Shown here: in pieces, positions 45,044 through 55,004 of the stretch
Layout: every line of letters starts with the position of its first letter
How positions within the stretch are numbered: position 1 is the stretch's first letter
Assembly (NCBI RefSeq): GCF_029910655.1
Contig: NZ_CP123897.1
Span: 1,178,001 to 1,242,000 of the forward strand
DNA: 64,000 nucleotides
Direction: 5' to 3'
DNA from: Methylomonas sp. UP202
GTDB taxonomy: Bacteria; Pseudomonadota; Gammaproteobacteria; Methylococcales; Methylomonadaceae
Made by a program: the position numbers and the translations under genes
Notes under the pieces: generated by a model
Database searches by the model: none
The model's input: the letters and a program-made list of their open reading frames with translations, nothing else
What the model was told of the DNA's origin: nothing

Positions 45044-47068
45044 TCACTCTATCGACGGTACGCTCACTTGGGTCTGTCGGTATGCGCTGACAAAGGGCGC
45101 GGTATAGTTGGTCGTGGCGGTCTGGTCGGACGAATGTATCGACCCGGCCGGATAGCCGCAGGGGCCGCCGGCGCATTGCGTGCTCAGGGACGGCGACGAG
45201 AACAGCAGGATTTGCGGGCTGTAATAGCTCATGATCGTGCCGAACAGGTTGTCTATGCCCCAGGCGTAGGAATATTCGAACTTGCCTTGCAAGTTGCTAA
45301 ACTCCCGGTCGTGGACGTTACCGAGCGTATGGCCGATTTCGTGGGTGAAACTGCCGGTGGTGCAATAGTAATTATCCGATTCCAAGGAATACCCGTCGCC
45401 GACCACCGCATAGGCCAAGAACGGATAGGCATCGCCGCCGTTGTAAAATCCCTGGTAGGCGATGCCGCACATCTGGCCCGACGCCAAATGGTAGAAGGGA
45501 CGGAAAAATACCACCACATCGGCGCCGTAGCGGTTGCGCAGAGCCTCGACATTGGCAAACGCGCCGTTCCCCGCTCCCAAATCGTCTAATGCGGTGTTGT
45601 CGAGGTTGGTTTCGGTATAGGCGCTGGCTTCCGTATGCACCAGGCGCAGACTGGCGTGGATGCCCGAGTCCCGATAAGCCTGGTTGCTGACATCGACCAG
45701 ATATTGAATGCGCTGCTTGGCGTAATCGGCGCTTTGCCCAACCGTGGTGTAGAGCACCATCACGTCGACGACGTTGGTTTCGGTGGTATTGCCGCCGCCG
45801 TTTCCGTTATTACCGTTATTTTCGGTATTACCGCCACCGGTTTCGTTCAGTCGGGCGGCGTAATCGGCTTCGGCTTTTTCGGCCTTGGTATTGGCCTTTT
45901 TATACGCGGCGATCTTTTTGTTGTAGGCGGACAGTGCCGATTTTTCGAATTTCTTGACCGCCTTGAGGTTGGTGTTGGCCTGTTTTTCAGCGGCTTTGGC
46001 GGCATTCAGCGCGGATTTGGCGCTGGCGACCGCCGCTTGCAAGGTTGCGTCCTTGGGTGCCGATTTCAGAGTCTGCTTTCGGCTTGCCAGCTCGGCTTTC
46101 GCGGTTGCGGTGTTTGCCTTGGCCGCGGTCAAGGCGGTTTGCGCATTGGCGACCAGTTGTTGGTTATCGGTGTAATTGCCGTACAGATTCGTGGCTTCCT
46201 GATTCAGCGCGGTGGCGTCCGCCCTTAGCGACTCGGCTTTGGTTCTCAGGCTTTCGGTCGATAGGCTGGCCTTGGCCATTTCGGTTGGCGCCGGCAAACC
46301 CGACGGTTCGATATGGTCGCCGTCGAAACCGCCTGCCGTCAGGCCGGAATGCTGCAGGTCGACCAGCACTGCGGCCCCCCCGGCACCTTCGATCAAATAT
46401 TCACCGTCCGGCGTGTAGAGATTGCCCATCAGTCCGGCCGCGCCGACGGACAGATTCAGCCGGTACCCCAGACCTTCGTCGACGAGATGGCCGGTCCAGG
46501 TCGATGAGCCGTCGGCATGGTCGGTGCCGCGGTCGTGTTCGACTTGGTATTGACCGATCGGCAGATCGAGAAGTGCGCGGTCGCCGGCTTTCAATTGCCG
46601 CAACTGGGCCATTGGCAGCTCGACCGGCATGGCCGAGCCGGGTTTCAGGCGGCGGTAACGTTCCGGCAGACCGTCGACCTTGCGGGGTTCGATAGCGATG
46701 CCGGCGGATGTCGGGTCTACAACGCCGTTGTGACGGCGGCCGCTGATCAGAACCGAGCGAATCGCGCCGGGTTCGCCGACCAGCGTGTAGTTGTAATCCT
46801 CTAACAATTGCGCCAATGCCGCAGGCCAATCGGCGGCGGCCAGCTTGCGATTCAAACGGTCGGATTCCAGGCCGGCGGCGATCCGGAAGCCGAAGCCGCC
46901 GCGATTGGCGATCGATGCCGCCGCCTGGGCCAGGGTTTGATCGCGAACCACGTGATAAATCGGATGCGGTGGCTCGACCAAAGTCGCGCGCGCGCCGTCG
47001 GCCAGCGCACTGGTCGCGCCGAGCCAGACAGCCAGAGAGAGGTAGCGTAAGTTTTGGTTGATTTTCAT
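45044..47068 (-). CDS. Exported STN-coiled coil-metallopeptidase
   Basis: A 674-residue protein with a signal peptide (residues 1-23, ending ALA). An STN-like short domain (about 38-110; TLAQAAASIANRGG and ADWPAALAQLLEDYNYTLV) is followed by a beta-rich stretch. A long Ala/Lys coiled coil (about 285-430) and an Asn/Gly linker precede a reprolysin-type zinc protease domain. The zinc motif is HEIGHTLGNVHD at about 575, with the Met-turn GTIMSYYSP after it. ATG 47068 (MKINQNLRYL) is chosen for the signal peptide; a longer frame upstream is non-homologous. Function unknown. Confidence 0.75.
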   Translation of the reverse strand: MKINQNLRYLSLAVWLGATSALADGARATLVEPPHPIYHVVRDQTLAQAAASIANRGGFGFRIAAGLESDRLNRKLAAADWPAALAQLLEDYNYTLVGEPGAIRSVLISGRRHNGVVDPTSAGIAIEPRKVDGLPERYRRLKPGSAMPVELPMAQLRQLKAGDRALLDLPIGQYQVEHDRGTDHADGSSTWTGHLVDEGLGYRLNLSVGAAGLMGNLYTPDGEYLIEGAGGAAVLVDLQHSGLTAGGFDGDHIEPSGLPAPTEMAKASLSTESLRTKAESLRADATALNQEATNLYGNYTDNQQLVANAQTALTAAKANTATAKAELASRKQTLKSAPKDATLQAAVASAKSALNAAKAAEKQANTNLKAVKKFEKSALSAYNKKIAAYKKANTKAEKAEADYAARLNETGGGNTENNGNNGNGGGNTTETNVVDVMVLYTTVGQSADYAKQRIQYLVDVSNQAYRDSGIHASLRLVHTEASAYTETNLDNTALDDLGAGNGAFANVEALRNRYGADVVVFFRPFYHLASGQMCGIAYQGFYNGGDAYPFLAYAVVGDGYSLESDNYYCTTGSFTHEIGHTLGNVHDREFSNLQGKFEYSYAWGIDNLFGTIMSYYSPQILLFSSPSLSTQCAGGPCGYPAGSIHSSDQTATTNYTAPFVSAYRQTQVSVPSIE

Positions 47069-47314
47069 CCGCTGATAACCTTGAATGTGACGGGCTTCGC
47101 AATTTCGGATCAAGAATACCACAGCTCGGACTTCCGGAAAACCGATTGACGAAAGATTTAGTCCGTTAGGAAATAATCCGGTTAAAACCATAAAAAGCTG
47201 CAATAAATGCCGGGGCCGTGTATCGTTCCCAGGCCGAAGCCCGAAATTACCGGCCGAGGCGAGAGGAGGCCACCGGCGTGGCTGTTTTGTCTGACTTTTT
47301 GATACGGATTCACT

Positions 47315-48046
47315 ATGTGTTTTAGCGCCGATATGTCGTTGGGCTTGGGCGTCGCGGGTTTGGCCGCGGCGACCGTGACTGTGCTGGACAAGGACGAAGC
47401 ATTTTGGGTCAGGTTGGCCCGCGCTTACGCGATTTTTCATTTTTCGCTGATGGAATTCATTCAGTTTTTCGCCTATCCGGTCGCCGACCAATGCGGCTAC
47501 GGTACCAATCTGCTGCTTAGCGAATTGTCCTCGGTACATATCAGCCTGCAGGCCTTCGCGATCATGCCGGCCTTGGCGACGTATTCGAGCGACCCGGCGG
47601 CCTTGAAGAAGGCCTTCATCGCCGGGGCGAGTTTAAGCGGCTTGTTTCTGGTGTTCGGCCGGCTGCCGAACGAGTGGCAATTGTTCGGTTTGGAGCCCAA
47701 TTTCATCGGTCGGATGAACTCCTGCCTGTTCATGGGCATTTATCATATCGGTTATGCCATTTCCAGCGCCTTCGGTACCTTGGTGACCCACGGTTCCTTG
47801 TTCGCGCTGGCGCTCAGCGGTTTCGTCTGGAAGCACAACTGGCGGATCGCGTCTTACCATTTCGGGATGGCGATGATGACGCTGTTCATGCCGCAATGGT
47901 TGTTCGGCGTCAGTACCGGCGAGGCGGCGGCGATGTATTGCTTTTATTCGATTCCGATCACCGCCAGCTTCATGCCGCAATTCAAAAAGTTGTTCGCGGC
48001 GCGGCCGGACGACTGGTCCGGTCGGTTCGCCAAGCAGCAATCCTGA
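47315..48046 (+). CDS. DUF5765-like membrane protein
   Basis: A 243-residue integral membrane protein with about seven helices. It starts with MCFSADMSLG, the MCFSA start known from DUF5765 proteins, and has charged or polar spots LMEFIQFFAY and GIYHIGYA within helices. No function is known to me. An intrinsic terminator follows directly at 48051-48075, so it is monocistronic. Confidence 0.6.
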   Translation: MCFSADMSLGLGVAGLAAATVTVLDKDEAFWVRLARAYAIFHFSLMEFIQFFAYPVADQCGYGTNLLLSELSSVHISLQAFAIMPALATYSSDPAALKKAFIAGASLSGLFLVFGRLPNEWQLFGLEPNFIGRMNSCLFMGIYHIGYAISSAFGTLVTHGSLFALALSGFVWKHNWRIASYHFGMAMMTLFMPQWLFGVSTGEAAAMYCFYSIPITASFMPQFKKLFAARPDDWSGRFAKQQS

Positions 48047-48050
48047 ATCG

Positions 48051-48075
48051 AGCCGGGCCGGGGCCCGGCTTTTTT
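48051..48075 (+). terminator. Intrinsic terminator after the DUF5765-like gene
   Basis: Stem AGCCGGGCC / GGCCCGGCT followed by a run of T's (48070-48075). Confidence 0.75.
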
Positions 48076-48093
48076 CTGGCCGCCGCCCAATTT

Positions 48094-48663
48094 TCAGGCG
48101 CGGCGTCCGCTTCTAACGAGCATCGCCGCCATACCGGATGCAAACAGCAGCGCGCCGGTTGGTAACGGTACCGCGACGATGCTCAGGTTGAAATCGGCGG
48201 CAATCGCCACCGGTCCCCGGTTCAAAAAAATCAGGCCTTGATTCGGATCGGCCAAATCGCCGTGTATGCCGACGATGGCGCTACCCGCCGCCAGCGCCCG
48301 AAAGTACAGCGTGGCGAGTGTCATATTTGCCGGCGTGTCGTCGGCGCTCAGTCCGGGAAAGGTCGAGCCGGCCGCGGTTAGGCCTACGGCGGCAGAATCG
48401 TCGCTAAACACCGGATTCACGCTGACGCCGGTCCATTCCAGACGTTCGTCGTCCAGATCGCCGAGGTTTAGACCGAAGGCCAGCAGCAACTCGCCCGGGT
48501 CCGCGTCGCCGAACAGGTCGTGAGCGACCACGTCGGCCGCGAAGGTATCGCCGACAGTGACGGTCGCGCTCTGCGGAATCAGGCTAAGGCTCAAGGTGGC
48601 GGCGTCCGCGGTAGGCCACAAGCCGACAGCGGTCAGAATCAAAATACAACTCAGTGTTTTCAT
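48094..48663 (-). CDS. Cohesin-like protein with VPLP C-terminal anchor
   Basis: A 189-residue exported protein with a signal peptide (1-21, ending ADA). The body has the cohesin-domain pattern: SATVTVGDTFAADVVAHD near the start, LAFGLNLGDLDD, then ANMTLATLYFRALAAGSAIVG. It ends VPLPTGALLFASG, a hydrophobic helix and RSGRR, a PEP-CTERM variant (VPLP type), so it may be an exosortase substrate. It lies downstream of the dockerin-bearing nuclease gene and on the same strand, 65 bases away. Confidence 0.7.
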   Translation of the reverse strand: MKTLSCILILTAVGLWPTADAATLSLSLIPQSATVTVGDTFAADVVAHDLFGDADPGELLLAFGLNLGDLDDERLEWTGVSVNPVFSDDSAAVGLTAAGSTFPGLSADDTPANMTLATLYFRALAAGSAIVGIHGDLADPNQGLIFLNRGPVAIAADFNLSIVAVPLPTGALLFASGMAAMLVRSGRRA

Positions 48664-48728
48664 GGCATGTTCCGGTAAATGAAAGTAAAAAGCGGCCGGT
48701 CGGCGTCATGCCGACCGGCCGTGCCGGC

Positions 48729-51254
48729 TTAGAGGCCGGTCGCGGCGGTTTGATACCGCTGGTAGTGGCCGTACCAGGTCCGGTAATCCGCGTAGGAAAC
48801 GCAGCCGTTATTGTCGTAATCCGCTTCGCGGTTGAACGTCTGCCGGCTCGCGCATTGGCCGATTTGCGCCTTGGCCGCGGCGGCATCGGTGCTGTCCACA
48901 TCGCCGTCGCTGTCCAGGTCGCCGGCCACGAATAATTGCACCAACAAGGGGTCGTGGTCGGACGAGCGATAGGCGTCGGCGGCGTAAAAGTCGGCGATCT
49001 GTCCGGCCGATTTGAACTCCTCGTTGTAATCCAGCGCCCTCGGCTCGTCGGCGTTGATGTGCCACTCCGAGACGGCCTTGACTTGCGGCGCTAGAGCGGT
49101 ATTTGCCAAGGCGTGATCCAGATAGCCGGAAGCGCCGTCGAACACGTAGCTGTAGGCGGCGTGATTGCCGACCAGATTCTCCAGCAGATTGCGATAGCCG
49201 GCCGATTTTAGGGCGCTGATCGGATCTTCCTGCGCGTAGCTGTTCAAGTCGCCGACGATCAACGCGTTGGCGGAGCCGGCATGGGTGGGGTCGGTGGCGA
49301 GCCACTGGGTCAGCACCTGGGCGGCGGCGGTGCGAGTCAGATTGCAATTGCCTTGGCCATCGCCGGTATCCGGGTCGTTGACATCGTCGCAAGCCGATCC
49401 CTTGGATTTCAGGTGGTTGACCGCGACGGTCAGCAACTTGTTGGAGGTTTTGTCGCGGAAAGTCTGGGCGATGGTCGGCCGGTTCTTGGTATCGATAAAT
49501 GCCGGGTCGAAGGCTGAGCTCAGAATGGCCGCCGGACCGATCGGAGAGGCCTTGGCCGGTTTGTAAATCAGACCCACGGCGATTTCGTCGCTGCCCACCG
49601 GCGAGACGCCCGGGTTGATATAGGCATAGGTGCCGGGGCCGGCGGCTTGATTTAGCCCGGCCACCAGGTCGGCGATCGCGCTGTTGGCGGCGTAGCCGTC
49701 GTTCTCGATTTCCATCAGGCCGATCACATCGGCGTTTAGGCGAGTCAGGGCCGCGACGATTTTGGCGCGTTGCTTGGCGAATTCGGCCGGGCTGTCGGCG
49801 CCGCGCGCGGTTGGGAAGCCGCCGCCGTTGCCGTCGCCGTTGAAATAATTCAAGACATTGAAGCTGGCGACGGTCAAGGATGTGCGTCGGTCCGGCGTGG
49901 GCGCCTGGTCGCGCGGGTTGTCCGCATTCAGCGTCAATGTTTGAGTCGGTTGCAAACGGTAGGCGCCGAAGTCGTACGCCAAGATCCCGGTCGCGCCGCT
50001 TACGCTGTCGCCGACCCTTAAAGTATTGGCGGCACTCAGACCGGCCGGCTCGGGGTAAATCACGGGATCGGGATTTTGCAGATTGGCGCCGTCGTCAACC
50101 AGCAGTTGATTGGCCAGGTTTTGCGCGGCGATGGCCAGGGCCGGCGCGCCGGGCTCGGCGGCTTGGGTCGGCGTTAGCAGACGGCCGCCCGACGAGAGTA
50201 GGAATTCGCCATAGCGAGCCAGATTGTAGTTTTCGGTGACGGTCAGGGTTTGCGGCAGGGTTACCAGCATGCCTTCTCGGCTTTCCTGCCGGTTGTCCGG
50301 GCCGAACGGCAACTCGACCGCGACGGCGGCCGGCAGCGCCTGTCCGCTGGCGCAGACTTGCGGCGGCGAGACGTTTTCCAGTCGAGTCATGCCGTAGGTT
50401 TCGGCGACGTTGCCGGAAATGCGTACCCGGTCACCGACATGGATCGATGCGGACGCCGCTATGAACAGGCCTTCCGAACTGGTTGGATCGGCGTCGGTCT
50501 CGCCGTCGGCTTGCTGGACGAAGAAGCCGTTCAGTTTGGCGCCGCCGCTGAAATCGGCGGTGACGATGGCCTCTATCGTCTGGCGTGTGCCAACCAACGG
50601 ACTGTCGATGTCGTTACCTTGGATCGCGCTAATCGCGGTGGCGGGATCGCCGCATTTGTCGGTCGAGTCCGGCGGCGCGGCGGCAAAGCTTTGACCAGCG
50701 TTGACGGCGCCGAAGTTGTCGTCGGATGCGCTAGCCCAAAGGAAGTCTTCGTAAACCTGACCGCTACCCTGCAATTGCAGCGAAAATCCCACCGGCGTGG
50801 CGCTGGACTCGGACACGCCGATGTCGGTGCCGGCTTGGCCGGCGGCCGGTCCGCCAACCGCGTTGAACGTGCCTTCGTAGCTTAAAAATTGTACGGCGAC
50901 CTGATTGGCATCGACCAAAGCGATCCCGTCCGGCGCGCCGTTTTGAATGCCGTCGGTCGGAAAGCCGAAACTCAAGGTTCCGAAGCCGCTGCCCGATTGG
51001 TCGGCGATGACGCCGCTTAACGTCGCGGTTCGGTAATTGGCGCCGCCGTTGCCGTTGTAGAGCACCAACGACCAACCACTAAGGTCGGTACCGGCCGGGC
51101 CGGCGATTTCAACGGCTTCGCCGCTGTCGGTGCCGGTGTTATCGTAATGGATTTCGTTGATGAATACCGGCGTGGCGGCTTGAGCGCCGCCGAATAAGCC
51201 CAGCGCGGCCAGCGTGGTCAGCGCCGGTTTGAAGAGGGGTCGTCTTCTGAACAT
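48729..51254 (-). CDS. ExeM/NucH-type extracellular nuclease with C-terminal dockerin
   Basis: An 841-residue secreted nuclease. A signal peptide (1-26) and a lamin-tail-like beta domain (about 30-170; FINEIHYDNTG) precede an OB-like region (about 200-320). An endonuclease/exonuclease/phosphatase domain (about 460-780) follows with VASFNVLNYF, LMEIENDG, NHLKSKGS, GDLNSYAQEDP and the catalytic SSDHDPL. The last 55 residues are a dockerin type I: two calcium-type loops DLDSDGDVDSTD and DYDNNGCVSYAD. ExeM enzymes degrade extracellular DNA in biofilms. The dockerin is unusual for this family. Confidence 0.88.
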   Translation of the reverse strand: MFRRRPLFKPALTTLAALGLFGGAQAATPVFINEIHYDNTGTDSGEAVEIAGPAGTDLSGWSLVLYNGNGGANYRTATLSGVIADQSGSGFGTLSFGFPTDGIQNGAPDGIALVDANQVAVQFLSYEGTFNAVGGPAAGQAGTDIGVSESSATPVGFSLQLQGSGQVYEDFLWASASDDNFGAVNAGQSFAAAPPDSTDKCGDPATAISAIQGNDIDSPLVGTRQTIEAIVTADFSGGAKLNGFFVQQADGETDADPTSSEGLFIAASASIHVGDRVRISGNVAETYGMTRLENVSPPQVCASGQALPAAVAVELPFGPDNRQESREGMLVTLPQTLTVTENYNLARYGEFLLSSGGRLLTPTQAAEPGAPALAIAAQNLANQLLVDDGANLQNPDPVIYPEPAGLSAANTLRVGDSVSGATGILAYDFGAYRLQPTQTLTLNADNPRDQAPTPDRRTSLTVASFNVLNYFNGDGNGGGFPTARGADSPAEFAKQRAKIVAALTRLNADVIGLMEIENDGYAANSAIADLVAGLNQAAGPGTYAYINPGVSPVGSDEIAVGLIYKPAKASPIGPAAILSSAFDPAFIDTKNRPTIAQTFRDKTSNKLLTVAVNHLKSKGSACDDVNDPDTGDGQGNCNLTRTAAAQVLTQWLATDPTHAGSANALIVGDLNSYAQEDPISALKSAGYRNLLENLVGNHAAYSYVFDGASGYLDHALANTALAPQVKAVSEWHINADEPRALDYNEEFKSAGQIADFYAADAYRSSDHDPLLVQLFVAGDLDSDGDVDSTDAAAAKAQIGQCASRQTFNREADYDNNGCVSYADYRTWYGHYQRYQTAATGL

Positions 51255-51499
51255 GGTCGGAGTATCTCGGAAAAAAATGTAGACGCGAACGGGCGCTTGG
51301 CCCGGCTAGGCCCGACCCGGTCTGAAGCCCGGCCGAGCCGAGCCGCGCGGGTGCTTGAGCCGGCGATCATTTTGGCGTTAAAACGCCGACACTGGGTTAA
51401 GGATGCGTGACGGTTTGCTGAAGATTAAGTGAAATGTAATACAGGCTTGGGCCAATGTTTGGACCCTCGCCGCGATCGCGGTCGGCCCGCCCGGCGGGA

Positions 51500-52375
51500 T
51501 TATTGCCAGCCGGCCAGGATGTGTTGATAGAAAGCGGGGTCCTCGACTGTCGCGCCGTGCCTGCCGACCAGCGCGGACGCGAAATCCTGCGCGCGGCGTA
51601 GCGTTAGCGGTAAGGGCCAAGTGGAGGCGATGCCGTGCAGCAGCACGGCGGCGAAGGCGTCGCCGGCGCCGACCGTGTCCGCGACTTCGAGCCGGGCGTT
51701 CGGGGTGACGCCGAGTAGTTCGCCGTCGGGCGTCAGAGCTAGCGCGCCTTCTTCGCCGCAGGTGACGAAAATGCCTTGCAAATCGAATTCTCGAACGATC
51801 AGGCGCATTTTGTCGGCGATATCCTGAGTGCCGGGGAAGAGTTGGGCCAGCTCGGCGTCGTTCAGTTTCAGCCAATCGGCGCCGGCGATCAAATCGAAAA
51901 TGCGGCCGGGTTGCCACCACGGTGCGCGCAAATTCACGTCTAAAAACACCGGCCCGCGCCAGGCGCTCGCTAGATCGGTCCACGTATGGCCCGAAACCTC
52001 GCCGCGTAGCGCCAAACTGCCATGATAGAGCAGGCCGTCGCCGGTCCCCGGCTGGACAGGCTGGATAAAGTCGTAAGCTTGGCGGTCGAGAATTTGGTAA
52101 TCGGGTTGGTCGTCGGTTATGCTGACCGCCACGGTGCCGGTCGGCCGAGTCGGGTCGATTTGCAGGTCGGACGGGTCCATATCCCAGCGGGTCATCGCGG
52201 CCAGGATGTCGTTGCCCGCCGCGTCGCCGCCGACCCGGCTGATAAAGCGGGGCCGGTCGCCGAAGGCTTGCAGATGCCAAGCGACGTTGAACGGCGCACC
52301 GCCCAGTACCCGGCTGCCGTCGGGGAAACAGTCGAACAACACTTCGCCGAATAACGTAATTTGGGCTTTATTCAT
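51500..52375 (-). CDS. PfkB-family sugar kinase (fructokinase-like)
   Basis: A 291-residue ATP-dependent sugar kinase of the ribokinase fold. Motifs: FGEVLFDCFPDG and VLGGAPFNVAWH near the start, and the anion hole DTVGAGDAFAA with catalytic Asp at about 247-252. The GGAPFNVA form favours fructokinase. Methylomonas-type methanotrophs use fructokinase in sucrose turnover, but no sucrose genes are adjacent, so the substrate remains an inference. Confidence 0.85.
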   Translation of the reverse strand: MNKAQITLFGEVLFDCFPDGSRVLGGAPFNVAWHLQAFGDRPRFISRVGGDAAGNDILAAMTRWDMDPSDLQIDPTRPTGTVAVSITDDQPDYQILDRQAYDFIQPVQPGTGDGLLYHGSLALRGEVSGHTWTDLASAWRGPVFLDVNLRAPWWQPGRIFDLIAGADWLKLNDAELAQLFPGTQDIADKMRLIVREFDLQGIFVTCGEEGALALTPDGELLGVTPNARLEVADTVGAGDAFAAVLLHGIASTWPLPLTLRRAQDFASALVGRHGATVEDPAFYQHILAGWQ

Positions 52376-52579
52376 TGGTTGAATCGCGGATGGTGGTACA
52401 AGTCACTTACGATAGTCAAAGCCGGCGAAATTGCCAACGTATTTGCGCCGAGTGGTCGTTTTGGGGCGAGGGCGTGCAGGGTTTGCGCCAATTTGGTGCG
52501 TTAGTCGGCCGCGTTGGGCCGTCCGGACCGGTTCGCCATCGTTTGACCGGGTTGGCATGTGGATTGCTGTAAGGAGCCT

Positions 52580-54007
52580 ATGAAGCCACTGAATTATTTC
52601 GACGAAATGCGGACACCCGACGGCAGCGTGCGGGCGCTCTATCAACCCTTTGCGGACTGGTTGGACGGCATCGATCAGGCCCAGCTGATGCAAAAGTCCC
52701 GAGAGGCGGAGATGTTGTTCCGCCGGGTTGGCATCACCTTCAACGTCTATGGCGACGAGGCCGGCGCCGAGCGGCTGATTCCGTTCGATGTCGTGCCGAG
52801 GATTCTGGCGGCCAGCGAATGGCGGCAATTGGCCGACGGCGCGATTCAGCGGGTGAGGGCCTTGAACGCGTTTCTGAACGATCTCTACCACGATCGGGAA
52901 ATCGTCAAGGCCGGCATCGTGCCCGCCGCCATGCTGGAAAACGAAATGTACCGCCCGGAGATGCAGGGCGTCGCGGCGCCGGGCGGTATCTACGCGCACA
53001 TCGCCGGCATCGATATTGTGCGGACCGGCGAGAATCAATTCTACGTGCTCGAGGACAACTTGCGGACGCCGTCCGGCGTGTCCTACATGTTGGAGAACCG
53101 CAAAATGATGATGCGCTTGTTCCCGGAATTATTCCGCCGCTATGCGGTGGCGCCGGTCGAGCACTATCCGCAAGTGTTGTTGAACAATCTGCGAGCGGTG
53201 GCTCAGCCCGGCGTGCAAGATCCGACGGTGGTGTTGCTGACGCCGGGCGCCTACAACAGCGCCTATTTCGAACATGCGTTTCTGGCGCAGCAAATGGGTA
53301 TCGAACTGGTCGAGGGCCAGGACTTGTTTGTCGAGGACGATCTGGTGTATATGCGCACCACCGACGGTCCCAAGCAGGTCGATGTGATTTACCGTCGTAT
53401 CGACGACGACTTCATCGATCCTAAAGCCTTCCGGCCGGATTCGCTATTGGGCGTGCCGGGTATCGTCGAAGCCTATCGCAACGGCGGCGTGACGCTGGCC
53501 AACGCGATCGGTACCGGCGTTGCCGACGACAAGGCCACGTATACCTATGTCCCGGACATGGTTCGGTTCTATCTGGGCGAGGAACCGATCCTGTCCAACG
53601 TGCCGACCTACAAACTGGCGGAAGCAGACGACCGCAAATACGTGTTGGAGCACCTGGACGAACTGGTGGTCAAGGAAGTACAGGGTTCCGGCGGTTACGG
53701 CATGTTGGTCGGTCCGACCGCTTCCAAGCAGCAAATTCTGGAGTTTCGTGATCGCATTCTGGCCGATCCGGATAATTACATTGCCCAGCCGACCCTGGCG
53801 CTGTCGACCTGCCCGACCCTGGTCGAAGCCGGTGTGGCGCCGCGCCACGTGGATCTACGGCCCTTCGTGCTGTCCGGCAAGACCGTGACCTTGGTACCCG
53901 GCGGTTTGTGCCGGGTCGCGATGCGGGAAGGGTCGCTAGTCGTGAATTCCTCGCAGGGTGGTGGGACCAAGGACACTTGGGTGTTGAACGAGGACAAACC
54001 ATGCTGA
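52580..54007 (+). CDS. Circularly permuted ATP-grasp ligase-type protein
   Basis: A 475-residue protein of the CP_ATPgrasp family. The signatures are LYQPFADWLDG at the N-terminus, NAFLNDLYHDREIVKAG, IAGIDIVRTGENQFYVLEDN with NLRTPSGVSYMLENR, and a late AQPTLALSTCP. It is predicted to form amide bonds between a carboxyl and an amine using ATP. AAGGAG stands before ATG 52580. It overlaps the alpha-E gene by 7 bases (ATGCTGA). Product unknown. Confidence 0.88.
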   Translation: MKPLNYFDEMRTPDGSVRALYQPFADWLDGIDQAQLMQKSREAEMLFRRVGITFNVYGDEAGAERLIPFDVVPRILAASEWRQLADGAIQRVRALNAFLNDLYHDREIVKAGIVPAAMLENEMYRPEMQGVAAPGGIYAHIAGIDIVRTGENQFYVLEDNLRTPSGVSYMLENRKMMMRLFPELFRRYAVAPVEHYPQVLLNNLRAVAQPGVQDPTVVLLTPGAYNSAYFEHAFLAQQMGIELVEGQDLFVEDDLVYMRTTDGPKQVDVIYRRIDDDFIDPKAFRPDSLLGVPGIVEAYRNGGVTLANAIGTGVADDKATYTYVPDMVRFYLGEEPILSNVPTYKLAEADDRKYVLEHLDELVVKEVQGSGGYGMLVGPTASKQQILEFRDRILADPDNYIAQPTLALSTCPTLVEAGVAPRHVDLRPFVLSGKTVTLVPGGLCRVAMREGSLVVNSSQGGGTKDTWVLNEDKPC

Positions 54008-54942
54008 GCCGCACCGCCGACCATTTGTACTGGATGGCGCGCTACATCGAGCGCGCCGAGAACATGGCCAGGGTCCTGGATGTCACCTACCGGATGTCGC
54101 TGGTCGCCAACAGTCCTTACGACGAAGCCGCGCGCTGGAAACCGCCGGTGCTGATCGCCGACGATATCGAGGTATTCGAACGCGATTACGGGACCTACAC
54201 CGCCGCCAACGTGATTCGCTACATGGCGCTGGACGAACGCAATCCGTCCAGCATCGTCAGCGCGCTGGGCGCGGCGCGCGAGAACGCCCGCGCCGTGCGG
54301 GTCGCGATGTCTTCGGAAATGTGGGAAACCGTCAATGCGTTGTGGATAGAGCTAAGGCAACGCATCCGCGGTGGCTTGCCCGAAGCCGAAATCGGCGAGT
54401 TCTGCGATTGGGTCAAGTCCCGTTCGCACTTGTTTCGCGGCGTTACCTTCGGCACGATGTTGCGTGACGACGGTTACAAATTCGTGCGGATCGGTAGTTT
54501 CGTCGAACGGGCCGACAACACCGCGCGGCTGCTGGACGCCAAATTTCAACTGTTGTTGCCCGACGCCGATCAAACCACCGAAGTCGATTATTACGAATGG
54601 AGCTCCTTGCTGCGGTCGGTATCGGCGTTCGAGGCTTACCAGAAAGTGTTCCGCGATACGCTGGAGCCCTGGAAAGTCGCAGAATTGCTGGTGTTGCGCG
54701 ACGACATGCCGCGTTCGCTACACGCCTGCTACGACGAATTGGCGCCGATCCTGGAACAGTTGTGCGGCCGGCGCGGTCGAGAATGTCTGCGCTTGGCCGG
54801 CGAAAACCACGCACGCCTGCATTTCGGCCGGATGAGCGACATCGTTCGCACCGGTTTGCACGCGTTTCTACAAGATTTCATCGTCCGCAACAATGCGTTG
54901 GGCGTCGAGATACAGCGTACCTTTCTGAACGGTCCGTCCTGA
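54001..54942 (+). CDS. Alpha-E domain protein
   Basis: A 313-residue all-helical protein (Alpha-E family) with the conserved start MLSRTADHLYWMARYIERAE and later SHLFRGVTFGTMLRD and RADNTARLLDAKF. It always travels with circularly permuted ATP-grasp genes and may serve as scaffold or partner enzyme; its chemistry is unknown. The start at 54001 overlaps the ATP-grasp stop by 7 bases. Confidence 0.88.
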   Translation: MLSRTADHLYWMARYIERAENMARVLDVTYRMSLVANSPYDEAARWKPPVLIADDIEVFERDYGTYTAANVIRYMALDERNPSSIVSALGAARENARAVRVAMSSEMWETVNALWIELRQRIRGGLPEAEIGEFCDWVKSRSHLFRGVTFGTMLRDDGYKFVRIGSFVERADNTARLLDAKFQLLLPDADQTTEVDYYEWSSLLRSVSAFEAYQKVFRDTLEPWKVAELLVLRDDMPRSLHACYDELAPILEQLCGRRGRECLRLAGENHARLHFGRMSDIVRTGLHAFLQDFIVRNNALGVEIQRTFLNGPS

Positions 54943-55004
54943 AAAACGCCCCTAGAGGCAAGACCGGTTCGGTTAATGGATAGTTACACTCACGAGGAAA
55001 TTGG

